From the NCBI RefSeq assembly GCF_001552075.1, contig NZ_BCQM01000016.1, forward strand, positions 1 to 32,086: a stretch of 32,086 nt of DNA. Direction: 5' to 3'. The translations under genes were made by a program, and so were the position numbers. This document shows, piece after piece, positions 1-8,406 of the stretch. Under the pieces are notes generated by a model, which did not search any database, had not been told where the DNA came from, and worked only from the letters and a program-made list of their open reading frames with translations. Each line of letters opens with the position of its first letter. Positions within the stretch are counted from its first letter, which is position 1. This DNA is from Arthrobacter luteolus NBRC 107841 (GTDB lineage: Bacteria; Actinomycetota; Actinomycetes; Actinomycetales; Micrococcaceae).

Positions 1-2609
1 GCCGCACGCGCCGCCTGCGCAGCCCGTGCCCGGGCGCGGACGGCTGCGGCGGCCCGGGCCCGGCGTTCGGCCTCCGCCGCCCGCTCCAGGGACTCCGCCC
101 GTCCTGCGACGGCCTTCAGCCGCTCCTGGGCCGAGCGGAGGGACAAACGGGCGTCCATCTCTGCCTGCCGGGCCTGGGCGGCTGCGAGCGCCAGGGCGTC
201 CCGCCGGTCGGTCGAGGGCTCCCCGGCGTCGTCAGGGCTCTCCTGTGCCGCGGCGAGCCGTTCCGTCACCGCAGCCAGCTGTTCCTGTTCGCGGGCCAGA
301 TTCGCCTCGGCGGCTTCTGCCAGGTGGGAGAGCCGCTCCGCTTCCCCGGCCGCTGAGCGCAGCAGGGATCCCAATGAACCCAGCCGTTCCCCCACGGCCG
401 CCAGCCGGGCATCGGAGTCATGCAGTTCCGCGAGCGCGGCATTCACCAGTTCCTGCGCCGCCTTCCGTTCACCGTCGGCACCGGCGATCGCGAACCGGGC
501 TGCCTCGGCACGGGCCGTTGCTTCGGCCAGCTTCGCCTCCGTTTCCTCCACGGCGGCCTGGATCTCGATCAGTCCGGGAGCACTGGTTGACCCTCCCCTG
601 GCGCTGAAGGCAGAAAGCAGGTCGCCGCCGGTGGTCACAGCGGTAGCTCCGGGCGCGTCCGCCAGCAAGGCAGCGGCGTCCGCCAGCGAGGGAACCACGA
701 CGACGCCGCGCAGCAGGGCGCGCAGGGCGGCCCCCGTCCCGGAGGCGGCCTCAACCACGTCCACGGCACGGACGCAGCCGGCAGGCAGCTCCGGCAGGTC
801 CGCTGCCGGTTCAGTCCCCGGCTCTGACGAGCCCGGGCCGGAGTTGTCCAGGCCAGCGTCGTCCAAGCCGGCGTCGTCAAGGCCGGCAGGCGCGGCCGTT
901 CCGGCGAAGACCAGCGAAACCTGGCCGGCTCCGGATTCCCTGAGCAGGGTGAGTGCGGCGAGCGCGGGTTCGGTGCCCCGGACCGCCAGGGCCTCCGCGG
1001 CCGGGCCCAGAGCGGCGCTGACCGCCCGTTCATAACCGGGACGCACACTCAGCAGATCGGCCAGGGGCGCCAGGACCCCGTCGATCCCGGCTTCCAGCAG
1101 CGCCTGGGACCCGTCTCTGCGGTCCAGTCCCACGGCCAGCGCATCCCGCCGGGCGGTCAGCGTTTCCCTGCCGCGGACGGCTTCACGTTCCTGGCCCTGC
1201 AGGTCCGCCAGCCGTTCCTCCGCTGCTTCGAGCCGGGCAACGGCTTCTTCATAGCGGGCGTCCAGGCCCTCTTCACCGGCTTCGGCGCCGGCTGCCTGGT
1301 TTTCCAGGGCGGTGAATTCCGCTTCCGCGCTCCGGCGGCGCTCCTCCCCCTGGCTGATGGAGGCCCGCAGCCGGCCCAGCTCCGCTTCTGCTGCTTCCAC
1401 CCGGGAACGGGCGGCAGCCACGGAACCGGCGAGGCGTGCCAGTCCCTCCCTCCGGTCCGCGGCGGCGCGCAGGAGGGAGGCCAGACGGCGTTCTTCGGCC
1501 GCAGCTTCCTCCTCCGCTGCAGACCGGATTTCCACGGCGTCCTCGAGCGCGCCCTCCCGCTCTTCGGCCTCGGCCTCCAGATCCGCGGCTTCGGCGCGGA
1601 TCCGTTCCGCCTGTGCCTGCAGTTTCTCCGGGTCGCGTCCGGGGTCCGGGGCCGCGTCACTGGAGCCCAGCAGGCGCTGGCGTTCCTGGGCGAGTGCCTG
1701 CAGCGAGTTCAGCCTTTCCCGGGCGGAAGAAAGCAGGTACCAGGCGTCCCGTGCGGCGTTCACACGGGGAGTGGCCACTGCCGCCAGCCGTTCCAGTTCG
1801 GCCAGCCGTGCCCCCTGAACCTGGACGGCCTGCTCCACCTCCCGGCGCCGTTCCTTCAGCGCTGCTTCGGCGGCAGTGTCCCGCTCGACGGCGGTGGACA
1901 GGGTCACCAGGTCATCGGCCAGCAGGCGGGCGCGGGCATCCCGCACGTCCAGCTGGACCTGCCGGGCCCGCCGGGCGACGGCGGCCTGCTTGCCCAGCGG
2001 CCCCAGCTGCCGGCGCAGTTCCGCGGTCAGGTCGGTCAGCCGGGCCAGGTTGGCCTGCATGGCATCCAGCTTGCGGACGGTCTTTTCGCGGCGCCGGCGG
2101 TGTTTGAGGATCCCGGCGGCCTCTTCGATAAAGCCGCGGCGGTCCTCCGCCGAGGCGTGCAGCACCTTGTCCAGCTGGCCCTGCCCGACGATCACGTGCA
2201 TTTCCCGGCCCAGGCCGGAGTCGGAGAGCAGCTCCTGGATGTCCAGCAGGCGGCACGCCGCTCCGTTGATGGCGTATTCGGAACCGCCGGCCCGGAAGAG
2301 GGTGCGGGAGATGGTGACTTCGGAGTACTCGATGGGCAGGGCGCCGTCGGAGTTATCGATGGTCAGGGAAACCTGCGCACGCCCCAGCGGCGGGCGCCCC
2401 GACGTGCCGGCAAAGATGACGTCCTCCATCTTGCCGCCGCGCAGGGTCTTCGCACCCTGCTCCCCCATCACCCAGGCCAGGGCGTCCACCACGTTGGATT
2501 TGCCCGAGCCGTTCGGACCGACAACAGCGGTCACCCCCGGCTCGAACTCAAAGGTGGTGGCCGATGCAAAGGATTTGAAGCCCCGCATCGTCAGTGTTTT
2601 TAAGTGCAC
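1..2609 (-). CDS. smc: Chromosome segregation protein SMC (3' end outside window)
   Basis: ATPase of the bacterial condensin (SMC-ScpAB) that organises and segregates the chromosome. The 869 visible residues begin at a GTG (2609-2607) giving the usual SMC start HLKTLTMRGFKSF. A Walker A motif GPNGSGKSN lies at residues 31-39, and the N-terminal head continues with the conserved GRAQVSLTIDNSDGALPIEY stretch. Long Glu/Ala/Arg-rich coiled coil runs from about residue 165 to 500. The hinge (about 500-665) contains an unusual AGLDD-type repeat, and the return coiled coil continues to the edge. The C-terminal head with signature and Walker B motifs is off the window. It is divergent from oleA across 212 bp. 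In related actinobacteria mutM normally adjoins smc, so the ole genes interrupt that pairing here (from memory). The family call is certain; the start is likely, with only a weak purine-rich site upstream. Confidence 0.95.
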   Translation of the reverse strand, partial: MHLKTLTMRGFKSFASATTFEFEPGVTAVVGPNGSGKSNVVDALAWVMGEQGAKTLRGGKMEDVIFAGTSGRPPLGRAQVSLTIDNSDGALPIEYSEVTISRTLFRAGGSEYAINGAACRLLDIQELLSDSGLGREMHVIVGQGQLDKVLHASAEDRRGFIEEAAGILKHRRRREKTVRKLDAMQANLARLTDLTAELRRQLGPLGKQAAVARRARQVQLDVRDARARLLADDLVTLSTAVERDTAAEAALKERRREVEQAVQVQGARLAELERLAAVATPRVNAARDAWYLLSSARERLNSLQALAQERQRLLGSSDAAPDPGRDPEKLQAQAERIRAEAADLEAEAEEREGALEDAVEIRSAAEEEAAAEERRLASLLRAAADRREGLARLAGSVAAARSRVEAAEAELGRLRASISQGEERRRSAEAEFTALENQAAGAEAGEEGLDARYEEAVARLEAAEERLADLQGQEREAVRGRETLTARRDALAVGLDRRDGSQALLEAGIDGVLAPLADLLSVRPGYERAVSAALGPAAEALAVRGTEPALAALTLLRESGAGQVSLVFAGTAAPAGLDDAGLDDAGLDNSGPGSSEPGTEPAADLPELPAGCVRAVDVVEAASGTGAALRALLRGVVVVPSLADAAALLADAPGATAVTTGGDLLSAFSARGGSTSAPGLIEIQAAVEETEAKLAEATARAEAARFAIAGADGERKAAQELVNAALAELHDSDARLAAVGERLGSLGSLLRSAAGEAERLSHLAEAAEANLAREQEQLAAVTERLAAAQESPDDAGEPSTDRRDALALAAAQARQAEMDARLSLRSAQERLKAVAGRAESLERAAEAERRARAAAAVRARARAAQAARA
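843..887 (-). repeat. Three tandem 15-bp imperfect repeats inside the smc hinge
   Basis: Units at 843-857, 858-872 and 873-887 differ at a few positions and encode AGLDD, AGLDD and AGLDN (SMC residues about 575-589). They are followed by a Ser/Gly/Pro/Glu-rich stretch to about residue 602. The unit is in frame and low in complexity, so it reads as a recent in-frame expansion within a surface loop of the hinge and not as a folded element. Confidence 0.8.
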
Positions 2610-2730
2610 TGGCCTCTGTCTCTCGTTTGTGGAAGATTCCCTAAAGCCACCACTTCCCCCACACTTAACCGCAGTACTCGCAGAGCGTAATCCGGGCTTT
2701 CGCGCTTTCCAGGCCCGGCAGGAAAGTAGG

Positions 2731-2740
2731 CTTCTAGAAG
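2731..2740. promoter_or_regulatory. 10-bp palindrome in the smc-oleA divergent intergenic region
   Basis: CTTCTAGAAG is a perfect inverted repeat about midway between the smc start (2609) and the preferred oleA start (2822). It could be an operator half-site pair, but no clear -35/-10 pair was found next to it on either strand. The rest of the 212-bp gap shows no gene. If translation of oleA began at the ATG at 2747, the palindrome would lie only 6 bp upstream of the start. Confidence 0.2.
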
Positions 2741-2821
2741 AATCATATGGTTCGGCGGCGCCGTTTCGGGTTACAACCAGGCCCGGACCGCGATCTTTTG
2801 GCAGCAGACAAGGCAGGCATT

Positions 2822-3847
2822 TTGAGCGGGAACTTCAACTTCCACCACACCAACACCGCACTCCTGAGCGTGAAGAGCGTAGAGGCGCCCGTCGTTGTCA
2901 GCTCACCGGAATTCGATGAGCGGCTCTCTCCCTCCCTGAAACGGCTGCGCCTGTCCAAGGGCCTGCTGGAGCGGGTGGCAGGGGTCAGCGAGCGCCGATG
3001 GTGGGCTCCGGGCACCACCTTCGAAGACGGCGCCATCGAAGCCGGTGCCAAGGCCATGGCCGAGGCAGGGGTGGAGCCGGCGCAGATCGGGCTGCTGATC
3101 AACACCTCCGTGACGCGCAAGAACCTGGAGCCGTCCGTCGCCGTCAAGATCCACCATCACCTCGGCCTCCCCTCCTCCGCCCTCAACTTCGATCTGGCCA
3201 ATGCCTGCCTGGGATTTGTGAATGGCATCACCATGGCCTCCAACATGATCGAGTCCGGGCAGATTGACTACGCACTGATCGTTGCCGGAGAAGATTCCCA
3301 GGGCGTCCAGGAAGCAACGTTCGGGCGGCTGAACCGGGAGGACTCCACCCGGCAGGACTACCTGCGGGAATTCGCCACCCTGACCCTGGGCAGCGGCGCC
3401 GCAGCCGCCGTGATCGGCCGCGCCGCGGACCATCCCGGTTCACACCGGATCCTGGGCGGGGTGTCCCGGGCCGGAACCGAGCACCACGAACTGTGCGTCG
3501 GCGGCGAAGGCGGTATGTACACCGACACCAAGGGTCTGCTCGACGGCGGACTGGAGCTCGTGGTCACCGCCTGGCACGAAGCCCAGGCGAACGGTTGGGA
3601 CTGGCAGGGCATGGACCGGTACGTCACCCACCAGGTCTCCAATTCCTACACGAACGCGATCATCAAGGCAGTGGACCTGGACCGGGAGCGGGTGCCGATC
3701 ACCTTCCCGCGGTGGGGCAACGTGGGGCCGGCCTCCCTGCCCATGACCCTGGCGCAGGAAGCCAGGACCCTGGCCCCCGGGGACCGTGTCCTGTGTATGG
3801 GCGTTGGTTCGGGCCTGAACACCACCATGATGGAAATCGCGTGGTAG
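2822..3847 (+). CDS. oleA: OleA, head-to-head acyl-CoA condensing enzyme (thiolase fold)
   Basis: First enzyme of long-chain olefin biosynthesis: it condenses two fatty acyl-CoAs, without decarboxylation, to a beta-keto acid. From TTG 2822 the protein is 341 residues, the usual OleA size. Residues expected from the Xanthomonas campestris enzyme (Glu117, Cys143, His285, Asn315) are present with matching spacing: Glu103 (NLEPS), nucleophile Cys129 (ANACLGF), His270 (RYVTHQ) and Asn300 (RWGN). The TTG follows AAGG (2810-2813) by 8 nt and gives the family-like start SGNFNFHHTNTALL. An in-frame ATG at 2747 would add 25 Arg-rich residues not expected in the family. The 3' end overlaps oleBC by 7 bp. 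This is the first gene of a plus-strand operon divergent from smc. The enzyme is cytosolic and not homologous to plant-type decarbonylases. Confidence 0.93.
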   Translation: MSGNFNFHHTNTALLSVKSVEAPVVVSSPEFDERLSPSLKRLRLSKGLLERVAGVSERRWWAPGTTFEDGAIEAGAKAMAEAGVEPAQIGLLINTSVTRKNLEPSVAVKIHHHLGLPSSALNFDLANACLGFVNGITMASNMIESGQIDYALIVAGEDSQGVQEATFGRLNREDSTRQDYLREFATLTLGSGAAAAVIGRAADHPGSHRILGGVSRAGTEHHELCVGGEGGMYTDTKGLLDGGLELVVTAWHEAQANGWDWQGMDRYVTHQVSNSYTNAIIKAVDLDRERVPITFPRWGNVGPASLPMTLAQEARTLAPGDRVLCMGVGSGLNTTMMEIAW

Positions 3848-6492
3848 CTGAACTCTGGCCCGGTGTTCCGGCCGCCTGGTCCCGCTATGTCCAGGTTCCC
3901 TCCACCGCCGCCGTCGACCGTCCCGGAACCCAGCACAAGTGGCACGTCCTGGACAACGCCCCGGACCTCAGGTCCCGGGGCGTTGAGCCTGCCGGCACCC
4001 TGCTCTGCGTGCACGGCAATCCCACCTGGTCCTACCTCTGGCGGACGCTGGCCGCTGCCGGCAGCACCTCCGAACGTCCCTGGCGGGTCATCGCCGTTGA
4101 CCAGCTGGACATGGGCTACTCGGCCCGCACCGGCACGTTCCGGCGGCTCGCCGACCGGATCAGCGATCTGTCCGACCTCACCGCGGCACTGGAACTGGAC
4201 GGCCCGGTGGTCACGGCAGGCCACGACTGGGGCGGCATCATCTCCCTGGGCTGGGCACTGCAGCACCGCCGGAACCTGGCGGGCGTGGTCCTGACCAACA
4301 CCGCTGTACACCCCGCCGGCTTCTCGCTCCCGCCGGCCCTCCGGCTCGCGCTCCATCCCGCAGTGCATGGCTGGGGCACCGTCAGCACCGATGCCTTTCT
4401 CCGGGTCACGCATGCCCTGGCCCAGCCGGCGCTGGCTCCGGAGGTCCGCCGCGCCTTCGCCGCACCGTACCGCGGAACCGCGCGGCGCAGCGGCGTCGGG
4501 AACTTCGTTGCGGACATTCCCGCGGACGAGACCCATCCCAGCTACCGGGCCCTGACCCGCGTCGCAGAAGGAATCCGCGGGCTGAAGGTCCCGGTCCTGG
4601 CGCTCTGGGGCCCCAAGGACCCGGTCTTCTCCGACCGTTACCTGCGGGACCTGATCACCCGGCTGCCGCACGCGGACGTCCACCGGTTCGAAGGCGCAGG
4701 CCACCTGCTGCCCGAAGACCGGGACCTTGCCGCTCCGGTGTTCAGCTGGCTGGAGCAAAAGGTCAGCGCCCCCAGCCCGGCGGCAGGAGTCACTGCGGAA
4801 TCCTCCGCGGCAACCGGTGCCGGGCAGGCCCCCTTCCGGCCCATGCTTGCGGAACTGGATGAGCGTTCCGGTGATGACTCCCCCGCCGTCGTGGACATGG
4901 CTCCGGCCACGGGCGGCACGGCAGCCGTTCCAACAACCCTGTCCTGGAAGCAGCTCGCCGCCCGGGTGGACGCCCTCGCCGCAGGGCTCACCGGGATCGG
5001 CGTCCGCCCGGGGAACCGGGTGAACCTGCTGGTGCCTCCGGGCATCGAGCTGACCTCGCTGATTTATGCCTGCCTGCGGGTAGGCGCCGTGGTGGTGGTG
5101 GCCGACGCCGGCCTCGGGACCGCCGGGCTGAGCCGGGCCATCAAGGGTGCCGGCCCGCAGTTCATCGTCGGAATTGAACGGGCCATCACCGGGGCCAGGC
5201 TGTTCGGCTGGCCCGGACAGCGCATCCTCGCCGGCGAAGCGGCACCCCTCCGGCGCAGGCTGCTGGGCGTGGAGCACACGGTTTCCGAGCTGGTCGAGGC
5301 TGGCACCGGCAAACCTGTTCCGGACTACCGCACGGACCCCGATGCCGACGCCGCCGTCCTCTTCACCTCCGGTTCCACCGGACCGGCGAAGGGCGCCGTC
5401 TACACGCACCGCCGGCTCGCTGCGATGCGGGACACCCTGAAGGCGACCTATGACCTGCGGGCCGGTTCCGCGCTGGTGGCCGGGTTCGCACCGTTCGCGC
5501 TGCTGGGACCGGCACTCGGCGCCACCTCGGTGACCCCGGACATGGACGTCACGGCGCCGCGCACCCTGAGCGCCCGCGCGCTGGCGGACGCAGCGGCCGC
5601 CGTCGGCGCCACCACCGTTTTCGCCTCACCGGCCGCCCTGGCCAACGTGCTGGCGACGGCGGAGGACCTCAGCGCCGCGCAGCGGGCCGCCCTCGCCGGC
5701 GTGGACCTGCTGCTCTCCGCCGGGGCGCCCATCCCTGAAGCGCTGCTGAGCCGGGTTCAGCTGCTGGTGCCGCAGGCAGCCCTGCACACCCCCTACGGCA
5801 TGACCGAAGCCCTCCCGGTCACCGACATCAGCCTGGAGCAGATCCGCAAGGCCGGCACCGGCAACGGTGTCTGCGTCGGGACCGCCGTCGCCGGGGCACG
5901 GGTGGCCATCGCACCGCTCGCCGCGGACGGCTCCGCCGGAACCGGGCTCTCCGACGCCCCGGGCGTTACCGGAGAAATCCTGGTCAGCGCCCCGCATGTG
6001 AAGGACCGGTATGACCGGCTCTGGATCACCGAAGAGCACAGTTCCTCAGTGCCCGGCTGGCACCGGACCGGAGACGTTGGGCATTTCGACGCCGACGGCC
6101 GCCTCTGGGTCGAGGGCCGGCTGGGCCACGTCCTCACCACACCCGCCGGGCCGGTCACACCGGTCGCCGCGGAGCAGGCTGCCGAGAGCGTGCCCGCTGT
6201 ACGGCTGGCCGCGCTGGTCGGCGTCGGCCCCGCCGGAACACAGGTACCGGTAGCAGTCATCGAACCCGCAGGAGGCACCAGGCGGGCAGGGCCGGCTGAC
6301 CCGGAGACGGCAGCCGCCGTCCGGGACGCCGTCGCCGCGGCCTGCGGGCTGGAACTCGCGGCGGTGCTGGTGCTGCCGCAGATGCCCACCGACATCCGGC
6401 ACAATTCCAAGATCGACCGCGCAGCCCTGGGTACCTGGGCTGCGCAGGTCCTGGCCGGCGGCCGGATCAGCGCGCCGGGAGCCCGCCGATGA
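3841..6492 (+). CDS. oleBC: OleBC fusion: beta-lactone decarboxylase / beta-lactone synthetase
   Basis: Bifunctional protein of 883 residues from GTG 3841, which overlaps the oleA stop. The OleB half (1-about 310) is an alpha/beta hydrolase of the haloalkane-dehalogenase type: HGNPTW (58-63) near the oxyanion hole, nucleophile Asp129 in GHDWGG, His288 in GAGH. OleB decarboxylates the beta-lactone to the cis-olefin. An Ala/Ser/Pro-rich linker (about 311-332) leads to the OleC half (333-883), an AMP-forming ligase-like enzyme that makes the beta-lactone from the beta-hydroxy acid. It shows the phosphate-binding motif FTSGSTGPAKG (508-518), YGMTE (652-656), HRTGD (741-745) and the late lysine in NSKIDR (Lys857). 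The same fusion is known in Micrococcus luteus, whereas OleB and OleC are separate in most Gram-negative bacteria. The open frame extends back to 3493 inside oleA, but that part is an out-of-frame shadow. Confidence 0.94.
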   Translation: MVAELWPGVPAAWSRYVQVPSTAAVDRPGTQHKWHVLDNAPDLRSRGVEPAGTLLCVHGNPTWSYLWRTLAAAGSTSERPWRVIAVDQLDMGYSARTGTFRRLADRISDLSDLTAALELDGPVVTAGHDWGGIISLGWALQHRRNLAGVVLTNTAVHPAGFSLPPALRLALHPAVHGWGTVSTDAFLRVTHALAQPALAPEVRRAFAAPYRGTARRSGVGNFVADIPADETHPSYRALTRVAEGIRGLKVPVLALWGPKDPVFSDRYLRDLITRLPHADVHRFEGAGHLLPEDRDLAAPVFSWLEQKVSAPSPAAGVTAESSAATGAGQAPFRPMLAELDERSGDDSPAVVDMAPATGGTAAVPTTLSWKQLAARVDALAAGLTGIGVRPGNRVNLLVPPGIELTSLIYACLRVGAVVVVADAGLGTAGLSRAIKGAGPQFIVGIERAITGARLFGWPGQRILAGEAAPLRRRLLGVEHTVSELVEAGTGKPVPDYRTDPDADAAVLFTSGSTGPAKGAVYTHRRLAAMRDTLKATYDLRAGSALVAGFAPFALLGPALGATSVTPDMDVTAPRTLSARALADAAAAVGATTVFASPAALANVLATAEDLSAAQRAALAGVDLLLSAGAPIPEALLSRVQLLVPQAALHTPYGMTEALPVTDISLEQIRKAGTGNGVCVGTAVAGARVAIAPLAADGSAGTGLSDAPGVTGEILVSAPHVKDRYDRLWITEEHSSSVPGWHRTGDVGHFDADGRLWVEGRLGHVLTTPAGPVTPVAAEQAAESVPAVRLAALVGVGPAGTQVPVAVIEPAGGTRRAGPADPETAAAVRDAVAAACGLELAAVLVLPQMPTDIRHNSKIDRAALGTWAAQVLAGGRISAPGARR

Positions 6493-7532
6493 GCCGGCGG
6501 ATCCTCGTCACCGGTGCCAGCGGCCTGCTCGGCGGCGCCGTGGCAGAGCTGCTGGCCGAACGCGGGCACCAGGTCCGCACCTTCCAGCGCCGGCCGGCAG
6601 CCGGCTCCGGACTGGAATCGGTGGCCGGCTCCGTGACCGACCCGGCCGCCGTGGCACGGGCAGTGGAGGGTATGGACGCCGTCGTGCATCTGGCGGCCAA
6701 AGTTTCCTTCACCGGTGCGTGGTCCGAGTTCGAGGCAACCAACATCGAGGGGACCCGCAATATCCTCTCCGCCGCGCGCGCCGCCGGGGTCCGGGATTTA
6801 GTCTTCGTTTCTTCTCCGTCCGTAGCGCACTTCGGCGAACCGATTGCCGGAGCCGGCGCCGGGCAGGCCGATCCGGACCAGGCCCGCGGCAACTATGCCC
6901 GGTCCAAGGCCGCGGCGGAGCTGCTGGCCCTCGCCGCCGATTCCCCGGACTTCCGGGTCACGGCGATCCGCCCGCACGTCGTCTGGGGTCCCGGCGATAC
7001 CCAGCTGGTGGAACGCGTGATCGACCGGGCGCGCTCCGGCCGGCTGCCGCTGCTTGACGGCGGAGCGGCCCTCATCGACACCACCTACGTGGACAACGCT
7101 GCTGCGGCGATCGTCCGCGGACTGGAACGGATGGAGCACGCCCACGGCCAGGCGCTGGTGGTCACGAACGGCCAGCCCCGTACCGTCGGTGAGCTGATGT
7201 CCGGCATCTGTGCCGCCGGCGGCGTCCAGGCACCCGGCTTCAGTGTCCCCGGCTGGCTGGCGCGCGGAGCCGGAAGCATCATCGAGAAGGCCTGGCTGGC
7301 GGCCGGCGCACGCGGCCTGGTCCACGATGAGCCGCCGATGACCCGGTTCCTGGCTGAGCAGCTCTCCACCTCCCACTGGTTCGACCAGCGGCGCACCCGC
7401 GAGGTGCTGGACTGGACTCCCGAGGTCTCCATCGACGAGGGAATGCGCCGCCTGGCCGCCCACTACGGCGGCACAGCCGGACACTACGGCGGCACAGCCG
7501 GACACCCCGAGACGGCAGGCACCAAAGGATGA
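6489..7532 (+). CDS. oleD: OleD, NAD(P)H-dependent 2-alkyl-3-ketoalkanoic acid reductase
   Basis: Short-chain dehydrogenase of the 3-beta-HSD/epimerase type, 347 residues, which reduces the OleA beta-keto acid to the beta-hydroxy acid used by OleC. The nucleotide-binding loop is GASGLLGG (9-16), followed by HLAAKVSFTG (67-76), a Ser-rich strand end SSPS (108-111) and the catalytic pair Tyr136-x3-Lys140 (YARSK). The ATG overlaps the oleBC stop by 4 bp (ATGA), so translation is coupled. In other bacteria OleB, OleC and OleD form one large complex, and the fusion plus overlap fit that. The C-terminus carries a perfect in-frame 7-residue duplication (HYGGTAG twice), beyond the conserved fold. Confidence 0.94.
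   Translation: MSRRILVTGASGLLGGAVAELLAERGHQVRTFQRRPAAGSGLESVAGSVTDPAAVARAVEGMDAVVHLAAKVSFTGAWSEFEATNIEGTRNILSAARAAGVRDLVFVSSPSVAHFGEPIAGAGAGQADPDQARGNYARSKAAAELLALAADSPDFRVTAIRPHVVWGPGDTQLVERVIDRARSGRLPLLDGGAALIDTTYVDNAAAAIVRGLERMEHAHGQALVVTNGQPRTVGELMSGICAAGGVQAPGFSVPGWLARGAGSIIEKAWLAAGARGLVHDEPPMTRFLAEQLSTSHWFDQRRTREVLDWTPEVSIDEGMRRLAAHYGGTAGHYGGTAGHPETAGTKG
7461..7502 (+). repeat. Perfect 21-bp tandem duplication at the 3' end of oleD
   Basis: Bases 7461-7481 and 7482-7502 are identical and encode HYGGTAG HYGGTAG in the OleD tail. The next bases (CAC CCC) begin a third unit that diverges at once. Perfect identity suggests a recent slippage event. Confidence 0.9.
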
Positions 7533-8356
7533 CTGAGATGAAAAGCACGGCACTGATCCGGGACTGGCCTGCGGAAAACGCGGCGGCGGCGGTCATCGCC
7601 GCGGACGGCACCGTGCTGGGAGCCGACGGCGGGCAGCGCCGGCGCTTTCCGCTCGCGTCGGTGACCAAGCTGCTCACGGCCTATGCCTTCCAGGTCGCGC
7701 TCGAAGAGGAAGCGGTGGCCCTGGATGATCCCGCCGGCCCGCCCGGCTCCACGGTTTCCCATCTGCTGGCCCATACCGGCGGTTACGACTTTGGCGACCG
7801 CACCGTCCGGTATGAACCCGGTACGCGGCGGCTGTACTCCAACGCCGGCTTCGAAGTCCTGGCCGAGGCACTGGAGGAGGCCACCGGGATAGCGTTCGCT
7901 GACTATCTCCGCGAAGCTGTCCTGGCGCCCCTGGGCATGGCGGACACCACGCTGGACGGTTCCCCCGCTGCCGGTGCCGTTTCCACCGCGGAGGACCTGA
8001 TCCGGTTCGCCGCGGAGCTGCAGGCGCCCCGGCTGATTTCGCCCGGGTCGCTGGCCGCAGCAACCACCGTCGCTTATCCGGGGCTCGCCGGCATCCTGCC
8101 CGGCTTCGGCCGGCAGAAGGAGAACGACTGGGGGCTGGGCTTCGAAATCCGGGGCAGCAAGTCCCCGCACTGGACCGGCAGCACCAATTCGCCGCGCACG
8201 TTCGGGCACTTCGGGCAGTCGGGGACGTTCCTGTGGGTGGATCCCGATCTGCAGGCAGCCGCCGTCGTCCTGACGGACCGGGATTTCGGTCCCTGGGCGG
8301 CGGAAGCCTGGCCGGTCTTCAACGACGCGCTGGTTGCGGAGCTGCGCCGGAACTAA
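7529..8356 (+). CDS. Serine hydrolase of the beta-lactamase / penicillin-binding-protein-like fold
   Basis: Class C beta-lactamase-like hydrolase of 275 residues with all three active-site signatures: Ser44-x-x-Lys47 (SVTK), Tyr103-Ser-Asn105 (YSN) and His227-Phe-Gly229 (HFG). SHLLAHTGG (77-85) is typical of this family. There is no signal peptide, so it should be cytoplasmic, unlike true beta-lactamases and PBPs; an esterase or amidase role is more likely, with unknown substrate. The first ATG (7529) overlaps the oleD stop by 4 bp. A second in-frame ATG at 7538 lies 8 nt after AAAGGA (7524-7529) and may be the real start. Either way it is the fourth gene of the ole transcription unit. A hydrolytic or proofreading role in olefin metabolism is only inferred from position. 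Confidence 0.88.
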   Translation: MTEMKSTALIRDWPAENAAAAVIAADGTVLGADGGQRRRFPLASVTKLLTAYAFQVALEEEAVALDDPAGPPGSTVSHLLAHTGGYDFGDRTVRYEPGTRRLYSNAGFEVLAEALEEATGIAFADYLREAVLAPLGMADTTLDGSPAAGAVSTAEDLIRFAAELQAPRLISPGSLAAATTVAYPGLAGILPGFGRQKENDWGLGFEIRGSKSPHWTGSTNSPRTFGHFGQSGTFLWVDPDLQAAAVVLTDRDFGPWAAEAWPVFNDALVAELRRN

Positions 8357-8369
8357 CGCCCCGGCACTG

Positions 8370-8398
8370 CTGAGAACACCGGCGGCGCACGCTACAGT
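8370..8398 (+). promoter_or_regulatory. Candidate leaderless promoter for the 8407 membrane protein
   Basis: CTGAGA (8370-8375), a 17-bp spacer and TACAGT (8393-8398) resemble sigma-70-type -35 and -10 elements. The predicted transcription start falls at or within a base or two of the ATG at 8407, and no Shine-Dalgarno precedes that ATG. Leaderless mRNAs are common in actinobacteria. This would make the membrane protein separable from the ole operon. Confidence 0.4.
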
Positions 8399-8406
8399 GT
8401 GCTCGC

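Noticed and set aside
1876-2919. 347-codon plus-strand open frame across the smc start
   Set aside because: It is opposite the conserved SMC head and reads as Arg/Ser-rich shadow sequence; it ends out of frame inside oleA.
3493-3840. 5' extension of the oleBC frame inside oleA
   Set aside because: The extension is out of frame with oleA, rich in Arg/His/Gly and has no homology pattern. OleB homologues begin near the GTG at 3841.
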